Below, one piece after another: positions 23,930-36,700 of a stretch of 64,000 nt of DNA. Source of the DNA: Mimachlamys varia (taxonomy: Eukaryota > Mollusca > Bivalvia > Pectinida > Pectinidae); assembly GCA_947623455.1 (NCBI GenBank), contig OX392536.1:37453465-37517464 (forward strand). The letters are read 5' to 3'. Each line of letters starts with the position of its first letter. Position 1 is the first letter of the stretch. Below the pieces are notes generated by a model, which saw only the letters and a list, made by a program, of their open reading frames with translations, was not told where the DNA came from and did not search any database. The position numbers and the translations under genes were made by a program.

Positions 23930-24638
23930 TCTAGCTCAAAGCAAGAAGGCAAACTAAATCTTACGTGCCAACGCAATATGTAAAACTACTCTCTCTGTAC
24001 ACTTTAGACAACACAATCACCAATTACTGTAATACACTTCCCTTGGCGTACTCGATTATAGCATTGAGAATTACGTCAAACGCAAGACCTACTGGCGATC
24101 CTCTTAAACCAACAACCAGCTGACACAACATAGTGGATTAAATGGTGGAATATTTAATATCGCCATTGACGGTTAAAGGTCCCATACATTGTCTCAATAT
24201 ACCATCGGCAGCGTGTAGACTGTGAATCTCCATTTTCGTGCCATGAAATATCACGTCAGACGTCAAAATAAGAGGAAATTAAGAAATCATTGTACGTCCA
24301 TACTAATCCCAAATAATGTATTTCGTGTGTATATGAAATATATGACGAGATGACTACTAACGTTAAAAAAAGCAATGATTTGAGTAAAATGATCGAATAA
24401 TATTGCGATCGGCTCAGAATAACGATAAGCAAAGAAAGTTTATGAAGAATAATGAATTTTTCTATGTCATATATTAAGTATATTTCAGGCTTTTGTTCAC
24501 TTCACAGAAATGAACACAACTAGAATTAATCCGTACTGAATAATCAAAACACTCTATTTGTATATGGACATACAAAAGCAATAACGTCTGCGCGGCCTTG
24601 ATACACTGTACATATTGGCATTGTGGTAAGATCTGGCT
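23930..24638. other. Intergenic DNA between lectins C and D
   Basis: No gene or element recognised. Confidence 0.4.
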
Positions 24639-24665
24639 GATAAGTGAGGCAATGGTAGAGATAAA
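24639..24665 (+). promoter_or_regulatory. Paired GATA motifs upstream of lectin D
   Basis: GATAAG at 24639-24644 and GATAAA at 24660-24665, 21 bases apart, as upstream of lectin C. The second is 66 bases before the start codon. Confidence 0.45.
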
Positions 24666-24725
24666 GCACTGCGTCCATATTCGGCCTTACCTTCTTTTAA
24701 TCATATAATGTAACAAGGAATCAAA

Positions 24726-27700
24726 ATGGCGAATATCGCTACATTGGCTTTGCTTCTAACTTTGACGACAATGTGTGAGTATGATTCCCGTATTTACCTA
24801 AGATACGACTGTAGTAGCAAACGCAATTGTCATCAAAACGACAATGTTATCCTAATCCCTGTTTGTGATAGGCCCGAACACTAACTACTATCACACATCA
24901 TAGATTTGTCCTCAAAAGCTATTGACATTATTTTGAATATGTAAAGATGGTTTACACCTCTAAAGCACCAGGTTTACTCCCTGGTCTTATTGGCTTTGGA
25001 TTCATGATATATTTTCCTGTTCCTTTTGTTTCTCCTCAACTTATATCTTTCAAGTAACCATTTCAAATTACATTTGCGTCTTTTTTTTTTTTTTTAATTT
25101 GCAATGTTCCTTTTCTCACAGACCAATATCATCAACAGATTGAATATTTTTACAGTTGATGGCAGTAGTTCGGTAATGATGTTTACTGATGAAGATATAC
25201 AAATGTAGTGCGAATAATTGAATTCCTACTTGACAATATCTTTGTTGAGGTCGGAGAAAAGATTTTCAAACAGACTGTTGGCATTCCAATGGGAACTAAA
25301 CGTGGCCCACTTATGGCTGACTTGTTTTTGTTTTCATTAGAGGCTGAATTTGTCGAGGAACTTATCAAGACGGGTAACAAAATCCTTGCCAACTCTTTCA
25401 ATTTCACTTTCAGGGATATCGACGATGTGTTGTCTATAAACAACAAGAATTTAGCTGACCTAGTCGATCGTTTATAAACTACTGAACTTGAGATTAAAGA
25501 CACAACCGACTCCTCTTCGTCAGCTTCTTACCTCTATTTTTACTTTCACCAACACGGGCAGCTTACTACTAAGCTGCATGATAAACGTTACGATTTTGAT
25601 CTTCCGATCGTGAACTCTCCCTTTCTTGATAGAAATATCCCTGCTTCTCCGTCATACTGTGTTGCACGGGGCATGTCGTAGTTGATTTCGTTATCAATAT
25701 CCGCTGCTAACGAACAAACTTATGGCACAGGGATTCGAGAGATGCAGGTTGATGAAGATTATGGGCAAGTTTTATGGTTGCCATCTTGATTTCATCGAGA
25801 AATATTCTGTATCTTTGTTTGATATGGAGATGGACGTTTTGATTTTGCTCATTAGTGTACTTATTTGAGGTGTTTGACAATGATGGCCTCGGTTCTCCGT
25901 TTTGCGGATTGAAGTTTTCTTGGATGTGACCAAGATTTACATGGCGAGTTTCGTCGATGAAACAGAATACGCTCACTCTTCAGAAACACCTGGTCTTATT
26001 CTCTTGTACTTTAACGAGGGTCTCCACGTAATTCTTTTCTTTGTTCATAGTTTGCACCTAGTTTAATCGATTTTGAGTTCGGATTATGATTTTGTTGACG
26101 CTTCGGTATTCTCTGATTTTTTTTTCATATAGTCCTTTTTCACGTATATTTCTTTCTCTAACAGCAAGGAAATTAAAAATTTTAATGTCCATGTGATGGT
26201 ATAAATGTATATATATAAGCACAAAACACGAAGGCTACTTTACGCTACATGTAGCGTTTTCGTCCATAGTCTTTCTCTATATACTCACATGAACCTACTG
26301 AAACACGATAAATAAAGTTCTATTGCATCTGGATATATTTAAAGCAAATCTGTTTTCACTAAATACTGTTTTCTGTCAAAAGCGTCCTACTAAAAACTGT
26401 ACTTACTATTTATAATTGCTCAGTCTTCTTTGGATTAAATTCCTTATGGGTCGCATGGCCAACAAAAACCAAATTGACTACTGGTTGATGTTGATGAAAT
26501 TATATGTTTTATTTCGGTGTATTCTGGTGAAAATTGATGCCAGTGAATTTACATGTTGTGTGTACGCTTTGGTTCCCCTTGCATAGTGTTATGGAGACCC
26601 AAGTCCAGGTAAATATATAATAAGATAAAGTAGCAAATGCTAAAACCAATACGCAAGCTGTCATTTTCAGTTAGGTACGTACTTTTAAGAGGCAAATGAT
26701 TAGGATGAAAACTGAAGTCGTATTACATTACTTCAATTTACGATAACTCGTGTTGGGTTGACATCATAAATATCAAACAAATATATTCAACAGAATTTAA
26801 AATCACTAAATAAACCATAATATTTATGAGTAACAAGGAATGTCAATATAATATGACCGATATCCATGCTGTATAAATGTAAACGAAAGGGAGAAGGTGT
26901 CTGTAGAATCTACAGACGGAGGACCTGTTTTGAACTGCATATCCCTTTCAAATAGAAAACTTACTCTTACGTATACACACAGGTGTAGCAGACTGCCCGG
27001 ATGGTTTCGTTAAACATGGCGGCTCCTGTTACAAGGTTGTGCGGATTAAGGCGACGTGGCCCGAGAGTGATGTAAGTATGAAGAGAACAGTAGAAGTGAT
27101 CATATAAACACGTGTCAAAGTGGTGTCACTCGTATACAAGTCTTTTATTTCTACTGGCCAAGAACTTTATTTTTGTGAAATAGTTAATAAAAAAATTATG
27201 GCCCGGCTGTCATAACTAATGGACTGTAGTAATGCGAGACACCAGTATGAGTAAAGGAAGTTTTATTTTCATTGGACAAGTGTTTCGGCCATGAATAGAT
27301 CGATATGACGGGCACATTTATATACCGATGCCGTCGGTTCAAACTCAAATAAGTACAACGGACAAAAACTTTTTTTTGCTTGGAGTCGTTTCTTTTCTTT
27401 TTATCATAGACAGTGAAATCTAAAGGATTAAATTTTTTTCTGTTGTTAGAAAATTTGACATATACGTAAAATGTGTAGATATAAATTAAGTGTTTATATC
27501 TTTAAAACCGCAAAGTGACGTAACGCAAAGTGAATAAACTGAGGTACGTGATTCACTAAAACTGCGATTACAGAAACAAAATTGTAAATCTGTATAATAG
27601 AATTTTCCTATGCTTTTTATATTTACAGTTCATGTTTATCTATACTCTTTGTATGTAGTTAGTGAGAAATATGTACTGTAAAACTGAAATTCAAAATTAA

Positions 27701-30700
27701 GTATTTTCTACACCAAATATATATATATTATATTTCTGTTTTGTTCTTTACATACATTCGCCAATTATGTACCAAATAACAAGTATGTTGGAATCTAAGG
27801 AATAGGGTTTGCAATCTAGCTTTTAAATGCATAAAGCATTCATGTATCGAGGTTAGTAGCGCCACCGTAGTTAGGTACATATATGCTTTGTGTCTGTTTT
27901 TGAAAAGGTATTGCAAATACCAATTTAAACATGTTTCCATCATTATTATTTAACAGTGGCGGAAAAGTTTGAGTTTTAGGGGCGTTGTAATCGCTAGAGT
28001 GCACACGGTTTTAAATCCAATATTTTTGTACGGTTAACAGTCCCGTTTCATAAATGTGACACACGTGCGCATGTTTCTATATTTGAATACTCACACATAT
28101 ACAAATACGTCGTCAATGTCAAGGTAAAAATATTACAGCGCACGCGCAATAACAACAGTTACGCTACTATAGACAGTACATACAGATATAAAGTGATCAA
28201 AAGTACTGTATTATAATTGTCTCGGAGAGGGCTTTTTCACCTCTAATACAAAACTGGTTATGAATTATAAGATATATGTTATAATACTTAATGATATTAT
28301 AATGAATTAGCATGAAATGTTTTATAGCACACGTGTACATATTTCTATATTGGTTTAGCCTAGTCGCACGTAAACATGTACGTTTCAATGTCAAGGTCAA
28401 ACTATCACAGGGGCGTGCGAAACCTGTGGACTGTGGAGTTTATGTTTGTTTTCCTTTCTTTCACGCCAGTCATATTTCTTTCTTTTTCTTCTCTTATGTA
28501 TTATTTTATTTTTATTTTTATTGCCTTTGTCACAGCGTATTGCAACAAAGTTTATATATAGAATTGGATTACTAACACCAATACATTACCTATATAACAC
28601 TGTTAACCGTATCAGAAATGATTACTGGGACAATTTTTTTTTTCTTCTTTGCTAAATAGAAAAGGTTTTCTTGTTTAAATACAATCCTTAACAGTGAAAA
28701 CACATCCAAATGTGTTTTTGTATACACTATATGTGGTATGTGATGATGGAGTACCTGTATGTATATACATGTGTAGGTATTGAAGACAGGGTTAAAACGG
28801 GTTTTTTTTTCATTTGTTTCTTTGATTATCACTATTATTTTATTTTTTTTTCTATTATTTGTAACATCATAATAATGATATTGTGAATTAAAAGGTGCGC
28901 AAGATATATCTGACGTCAGGAGAATGAACTGTGTATCGGAGTGGTTGGAAGTGCAGTTATATTGGGGGGAGGGGTTATTATACACTTTTTTCAAAAATTG
29001 AAGATCACTACTTTAAGCAGGGTTTACCTTTACGTCATTGCATGTATAAACCATCTATGTCCTACAGTGCTCTTGAAATATATCTTTAGGCTTTCTCATT
29101 CGGTTGAATTTATTATCAGTATATGTGTAACTTATATCCGGTAGTCTGAAAATAGGGTGCTGTAACTGTCGGGGACTTTCTTCGGACGCTGTTAAACGGA
29201 ATGATTTCTTTGAATTATGTAGACAAAAATATGACATTACAGTTCTTATTGACACACATTCAACGAAATCTATTGAAAAATATTGGGTACAAGAATGGGG
29301 TTATAAAGTCAAATTTTGTTCGTTTTCAAGTAATAGTAGAGGTGTAGCTATTTTGTTTAAGAACACGTTTGAATTTGAAATACTGAATGAAATCGCTGAT
29401 ATCAATGGAAATTACTTGATTTTGGATTTAAAACTACCTCAACAACGTTTTTCTCTGATAGGTTTATATGGACCAAATGAAGATTCTCCTTCTTTTTTCG
29501 TTAATTTAGCAAGGAAAATAGAATCTCTGGGAAATAATGCGATAGTCGTTTGTGGGGATTGGAATGTGCCATTAGATTATGAAGTAGATACACTTAATTA
29601 CAAACATAATAATAATAAAAAAAGTAATCTAGAAATTCATCGACTCATAGAAAATCTTGACTTAATTGATATATGGAGAGAACACAATCCAGATAAGAAA
29701 CGTTATACATGGCGAGGTCCTCTGGGTAAGAAAGCTCGATTGGACTATTTTTTAGTTTCAAGTGATTTTATAAATTTTATTGACAATACTGATGTAGGTG
29801 TAGCTTATCGATCCGATCATTCTCCGATATCTATTCAGCTTACGTTTTCACAACAATCACGAGGGGCAGGTACCTGGAAATTCAATAACAGTCTTTTATC
29901 TGATCCACAATATGTCCAAACTATTAAACAATGCATAGCTGAAACTATAAACTTGTATAAAGACACTAGTATTACTGATGAACATATATATACAATAAAC
30001 AGTCAACTTCTTTGGGAAACTATTAAACTTATGATAAGGGGTAAAACAATATCATATTGCTCATATAAGAAAAAATGGAGACAAGTTAGAGAACGTGACT
30101 TAGAGAAACAATTAAAGGATCTGTATACAAAAGACTATAGTGAAGACAGTGACAGGGAGATTGAGACTTTAGAAAATGAATTAAAATCTATAAGGGAAGA
30201 ACATATAAAGGGGATAATTCTTAGAGCAAAAGCGAAGTGGAAAGTAGAAGGGGAAAAAAGTTCAAAATATTTTTGCAATCTGGAAAAGAAACATTTTATA
30301 GAGAAGAGTATGCCTAAACTTTTAACTAGCAATAATACAGAATTGACTGACATTAATGATATAATAAAAGAACAGGTAAATTTTTATAAAACATTATATA
30401 CATGTAGAGATCCACAATTTCAAAAAAATCATATTGATACTTTTTTTGATGTTAATAACCCGTTTTTAGAAAAATTGAATGTGGACGAAAGTGCAGAACT
30501 AGAAGGACTACTATCCATTGATGAATGTTTATATGTATTGAAGAATATGAGTAATTTTGAATCGCCTGGTCTTGATGGATTTACTGTAGAGTTTTATAAA
30601 ATTTTTTGGTCTGACATTAAAGTATATTTGGTGAATTCTCTTAATTATGCAAACCAAGTTGGTGAACTCTCTGTTACTCAAAAACAAGGTATGATCACGT

Positions 30701-33700
30701 GTATACCGAAAGAAGGAAAATCAAAGTCGTATATAAAAAACTGGCGTCCAATTACTCTTCTTAATGTAGATTATAAAATTGCCTCTGCTGCCATATCTAA
30801 TAGAATGAAACCAATACTACAAAAAATAATTAGTCAATCACAGAAAGGATTTATGAAAGGAAGATATATTGGGGAATGTTCTAGGCTAATTTTAGATTTA
30901 ATTGAGAAAACTAAGGAAAATGACATACCTGCTCTTTTGATATTAATAGATTTTGAAAAGGCCTTTGATTCTCTTGAATGGAGCTTCATCGAAAAGACTT
31001 TGGTTTTCTTTGGATTCGGTAAAAGTTTTATATCTTGGGTCGAAACATTTTACAAAAATATATCTAGTTGTGTTATTAATAATGGTCATATTTCAGAATT
31101 TTTTAATATTGAAAGAGGAGTCCGTCAAGGTGACTCTCTTTCACCATATATATTCATCCTTGCAGTAGAACTTTTAAGTGGGGCGTTAAAAAATGAAAAC
31201 GACATTGTTGGTATAAAAATGGATAACAACGAATTTCTTGTTAGTCAATATGCAGACGACACTAGTTTAACATTAAATGATGAGCCAAAGTCTTTAAACA
31301 CCGCACTAGAAATCCTGGATAGATTCGGAGAATGTTCTGGATTGGTAGCAAATTTAGATAAAACACAGGCTGTTTGGCTAGGGGCGAAACGGGGTTGTGA
31401 TGAGGAAATGTTACCTGAGCGAAAGTTAAGATGGAATCATGAAGGGAAATTTAAACTTCTTGGCATAAAATATAACTTTTTAAAAAATGATATTACTTCA
31501 GATAACTATGAAGAAAAGTTTGCTGCCACCGAAAAACTTCTACAAAGTTGGTCTTTTAGAAAATTAACAAAAATTGGAAAGATATGTATAATCAAAACGT
31601 TAGCTCTTCCTATGTTTATTCACTTATTCACTGTTCTTCCTGATCCATCAGATGCATTTCTTTATAAATTACAAAAGTTGTTTTTTGACTTCGTATGGAA
31701 CGGTAAGGGCGACAAAATAAAACGAAACACTTATGAAGATGGTGGACTGAAAATGCCACACGTGAAAACTTTTTGTCAAGCCCTGAAAATATCGTGGATT
31801 AAAAAAATTATTGATCCTTTGAATTTTTCGGATTGGAAATTACTTTTGTTAGATAAACTAGAGAATTTTGGTGGCGACAAATTTTTCTTTATGTCAAAAT
31901 CGGCACTACAGCTTTCAAGCAAGTGTTTCAATTCTTTTTGGAAAAATGTATTTAATATATGGAGTACGTTACAAGAAGATATCACCACAACCCCTAGAAT
32001 GTTAACATTGGAAGATATTCTATCACAGCCAATCTGGAATAATACGAGCATTAAAATAAATAACAAGTGTTTTATATATAGTTCATGGGTAATACAAGAT
32101 GTATTCTATGTAAACGATTTATTAGATGAATCAGGATGTTTTCTTAGCGCTGAAGCATTTCAAGCCAATTTTAATTTTGAGGTTCAATATATTAAATATT
32201 ATAGTATTATACATGCTATTCCAAAAAGTTGGAAAAGTATTATAAGGTTAAATGATAGAAAGTTAACAAATATAAAAAACAAATACATTGATTTTTTAAA
32301 GAAAAAGGAAAAAGTTACAAAACTGTTTTATCATATTTTGCTTGAGAAATGTAATACTTTTCCCGACAAAGTAGTAGAAAAATGGGAAAACAAACTACAG
32401 GTAACTATACCTAAATTACAGTTGCAATATTTCTTTGCCCTTTCCTTTTCTGTCACGGATGACGCTATATTACAATGTTTCAATTTCGACTTTATACACA
32501 GAATTATCTACACTAATAATTTGTTGATGAAAATTAATTTGTCGGAAACTGAACTATGTACTTTTTGCAATAAAAATAGGGAAACTTTAGAACATCTCTT
32601 TTGGGATTGTACACATGTGAAAAATATTTGGCTATATTTTCGAAATGTCTTTCGTGAAAAAGTTAATATTGATATACCATGGACACCAATCTCTTTCCTC
32701 TTTGGTTTACAAGAGAGAATGTTAAATGGAGGCATTGACCTAATATGTTTATTAGTAAAACAATATATTTATAAATGCAAGTGTACTTATAAAGTGCCAT
32801 CATGCGCTGGAGCTTTGGCAAGAATACAATATTATAAAAACATAGAATATCAATGTCTTTATATGTACACCCCTCGACAAGCAACTCAAATTATTTTGAA
32901 ATGGACGAATATTTCAAGAGCACTGGACCTTAATTAATTTACTTTTATTATTTGTTTATAATACAATATTTCTCAACAGTGAAGGTAAATGTTAATCTAT
33001 GCAAGATGTATATCTGTAGAAATTATATTTTGTCGAATATATCATAAACACATGTTGTTAAAATTTATGTGATCGGAAAAAATGAAAAATAAAAAAAAAA
33101 AAAAACAGTAGAAATGATGTATACAATAATTTATTTATTTATTTATTCATCTATCTATTTTTTTCTAATTTTAATGTCGGTTATAAATGTAAAGGGGTTA
33201 CAACCAGATTGCATGAATACCGCAAGGGTTTCATATGGTCACTATTGATGTAACCGATTTGCATTCATGCAGGCATGAAAGCGTAAAACAAAAACGATGT
33301 TTAATAAAAAAACTTACATTTGTACTATTGAACAATAGTTTTATTTTAATTTACTATTTCTTGAATAATAACCTACGTTTGGTTTTCCGTCGTCATCTAA
33401 ACGACATTGTCGGCACAGCCTTAATTTGAGTAAATTTGCGCCAACATTTAATCGTAGACATTTGAGTTTTTGACGCAGGGGCGTTATCCATTTTTACCGA
33501 AACGGACTCGAATTGATACAAGATTTATTTATTACGTCATCATAAGTAATCTACGTGATTGGATGTATTCATACTGTATACATGCTGTATCCATAGTCTA
33601 ATGTAATCAGAATATAAATATGAGTATATGTATAAATGCTTGCGTGAATAGGTGCGGATGTACAGTAAATAAGATATAGATATGCAATATTTGATACAGC

Positions 33701-36700
33701 GTCCTATATAGCTAATATATGTTATTCTAAGGCGCCTTAATGTACAAAGATTTACAATATTTCATATAATAACACGCAATCATAAGTAACTTGCAGAATC
33801 TACCTTATCAGGCGTTAATTTTTAGCCCTATGCCCCCTGGTTATTTATCCATATGTTTGTGTGTTGTATGTGTATTGTGTGCTGTGGGAATTGTGCTTCC
33901 AACAGTATCCTGTATAGTGCTGCCTCACTAGAATACTACAGCACAGATATAGCAATATCCACCATGACCATATTTTACTACTCCGCATGGATTGTAAGAT
34001 TGGTGTCACGCATATAAGTCAGGAGAAAAATATTTTCCCTGAATATTCTATGCGTACGACGATTTGAAGGTCAAGCTGCGGCCACCTGCGTAGAAGGCTG
34101 AAGTGCTACCACTCGATCAATACGCTCAGTAGTAAACGTGATGTAATTATGTAATTAAGTTCAGGTATTGATAGTAATATCAGCATTAGAGCAAATGAAC
34201 TGAATGATATGATATATCCTATTTACTTAGAGGTAGGTAAGGCAATACATGGGTACTACACATGACGTACTTCATTAAGTCCCCCAAACGAAATGGGTTT
34301 TTTTTTTTTCGTATTGAGTTTGATATAAAAAAAAATATTAGAGAATAGCAATGCATCAACAACATCCTAATTCGAACTCTAAACCGTTAACACTACGGAC
34401 AAAATATGAATAATGAAAAATTTACTTGCGAGCTTTCAGGAAAATAAATTTAGGTGTTCTGAAAGGGTACGCGTCTTTTCCTTCATGTACATCTGCAAAG
34501 TATATCGATGTCTCACCCAAGTCAATGTCCTCAGTGTGAGAACAGAGGTTTATATACTCTCGTCCAACTTCATATGTAACACGGTAAAAGGACATTTGTC
34601 AATTAGACCAAGATGGCGACCATGAGAGTGAGGAGAGTCATATAAGGAGTTATGAGCAGATATAAACCTGGTAGATTCACATGTTTACAAATACTTGTTC
34701 AAATGAAAGTCGCTTTGGTTAGTTGTATGTCTTATGTTTTGTTAATCTGGAAAGTAACAACACACCAACACACGAAGGGAACATTAAAAATACTAAATGT
34801 AAAGCATTAAATATGTATTTTATGTAATAGTAGTTCCGTGTACATCACGATTCTCATGATCGAGTTGTTGTTTCGTTCCTTTCAACAACTGAATTGCCAT
34901 AAAGATATTAGTTGTAGTCAAGAAATCCGTACCATGTAAAATAAACTTTAAACTTAAGTTACAAAGTGTACTTTTAATTTCATATTTGTTAAATTATTAT
35001 GTATTTGGTTTGATTTCCTCTGTAATGATGTCAATCTATTCCCAAGGAATATTTGTATCAGTGTGTTTGTAGATATACTGCCGTGCGGTAGGTGCAGACC
35101 TTGCGACAATTGAGACTGGGGAGGAACAACATTTCATACAAGGTCACTTAATAGCCAATGCAGGTAAGGTGCTATTATATTACAGCCCAGTCACTGGAGA
35201 CAGGATGGAGGTGAGGTAGAATTACTAAGCTACAGACCAATATTAAAAAGATGGGATATGGCATTGCAGTAAAAGAGAGTCATACCAATGCCGTTAGAAA
35301 GAAATGATATAAAGGTATGTAGCGACAGACAAAAACTTAATGGTGTTAGAATCAGAATCCTGTAGCGAAGTCACGCGGGGTAACCTACGTACATGTATTG
35401 TATTGAAATTATAAAGAAAAACTTCGCTGCAGAACATTGTACTTTTACGAGAGTCTCCTTGTAATATTTCCTTTTTTCCTATTTTGCCTCAAGTCTAATC
35501 GATGATTTTGTTGTCGATTTTGTATTCTCTAATTTTAGTTTCATATAGTCCTTTTTCACATATATTTCTTTTTCTAACAGCAAGGAAATTCAAAATTTAA
35601 AAGTCCATATGACAGTATAAATATATATATAAGCACAAAACACGAAGGCTACTTTTCGCTAGCGCTTTCGTCCATCTTCTTTCTCTATATACTCACATAA
35701 ACCTACTGAAACACGATAAATAAAGCTCTATTGCATCTGGATATATTTAAAGCAAATCTGTTTTCACTAAATACTGCTTTGGGTCAAAAACGTTGTGCAG
35801 AGTGAGAGTGAAGCATTTTACAATAACATAGATCCTCTGTAAGTACCAGTGTTTGAATGATTATTGATAATAAATTAAGACGTAGCCCAATTTTAGTAGA
35901 ATGGCTGTAGAATGAAAAAGACTATCTAATGGTGTCTCTTCAACTGTTGTATGACACATTTCCAGGAGCGTATCACCCACCAAGGTTTTGGATAGGCGGC
36001 AATGACTTTGCTGAAGAAGGCACTTGGGTGTGGCTTAAAACGAAGACACCTATAAGTGACCAAACCTACTCCAATTGGAAAGACGGCATCGCACTACCTC
36101 TAAGCGAAAGTGAGAATTGTTTGGAACTCTCCGAACAGTATCACTGGCAATGGAATGATAACGACTGTGACGACCATTATTTCTTTGTCTGCGAAAAAAA
36201 GTAAGAAACGAACTTTGTTTTTTTTTCTTAATAGAATAATTACTAGAACTGCGAGTTACCGAAGATACTTTGTTTTCATTAACGTTTTAAATGAATTCGC
36301 ATTGCGCGCTTCAGCATTAGTTTTACTTTATGTACATTAATATTGGTCTAGCTTTATCGACTGTTAATAGATGTGCGGTTATTAAATTTCCAAAACATGA
36401 TGATGCTGCTATCTATTCATGCTGTTGATGAGACGGTATTACATGGTTTGTATCAGTATAATTGTGCAAATAGTGTGCAATATTATCTCGGTATGTTATA
36501 ATATATAGATTCTGAATCTGAATTAACTTATTTCACATTATGATCCACGATTATTAAGGAAACATGTTATTAGACATTACATATACATATGCAAAATAAC
36601 ATCAGGTGATTTTATAAACGTTTACAAATATATATTTACATTCTGATTGTTTCTTCTCTATATGAACATACCAACTGAAAACAACAAACACTAGACTATG

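Larger units (their letters stand above)
27101..33103 (+). mobile_element. Tx1/L1-type LINE, ~6 kb, possibly full length
   Basis: A 15-base sequence at 27086-27100 (aacagtagaagtgat) recurs with one mismatch at 33104-33118, directly after an A-rich tail; these look like the target duplication. Between them are about 2 kb of non-coding DNA (5' untranslated region with an internal direct repeat), a 1268-codon ORF2 and an AATAAA (33088-33093) just before the poly(A). No ORF1 was found. Inserted in intron 2 of lectin D in the same orientation. If the duplication is accidental, the 5' end is uncertain but lies before 29131. Confidence 0.75.

Noticed and set aside
24895..25100. Another Penelope-like tail
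   Set aside because: Only loose similarity (ctggtcttattg); not enough to call.
28590..28994. Minus-strand frame of 134 codons
   Set aside because: Low-complexity, no family signature, and it overlaps the presumed LINE 5' region; not a credible gene.
34050..34135. tRNA-like SINE head on the minus strand
   Set aside because: A box A-like stretch (gatcgagtggtagcac) is present but box B is not convincing.
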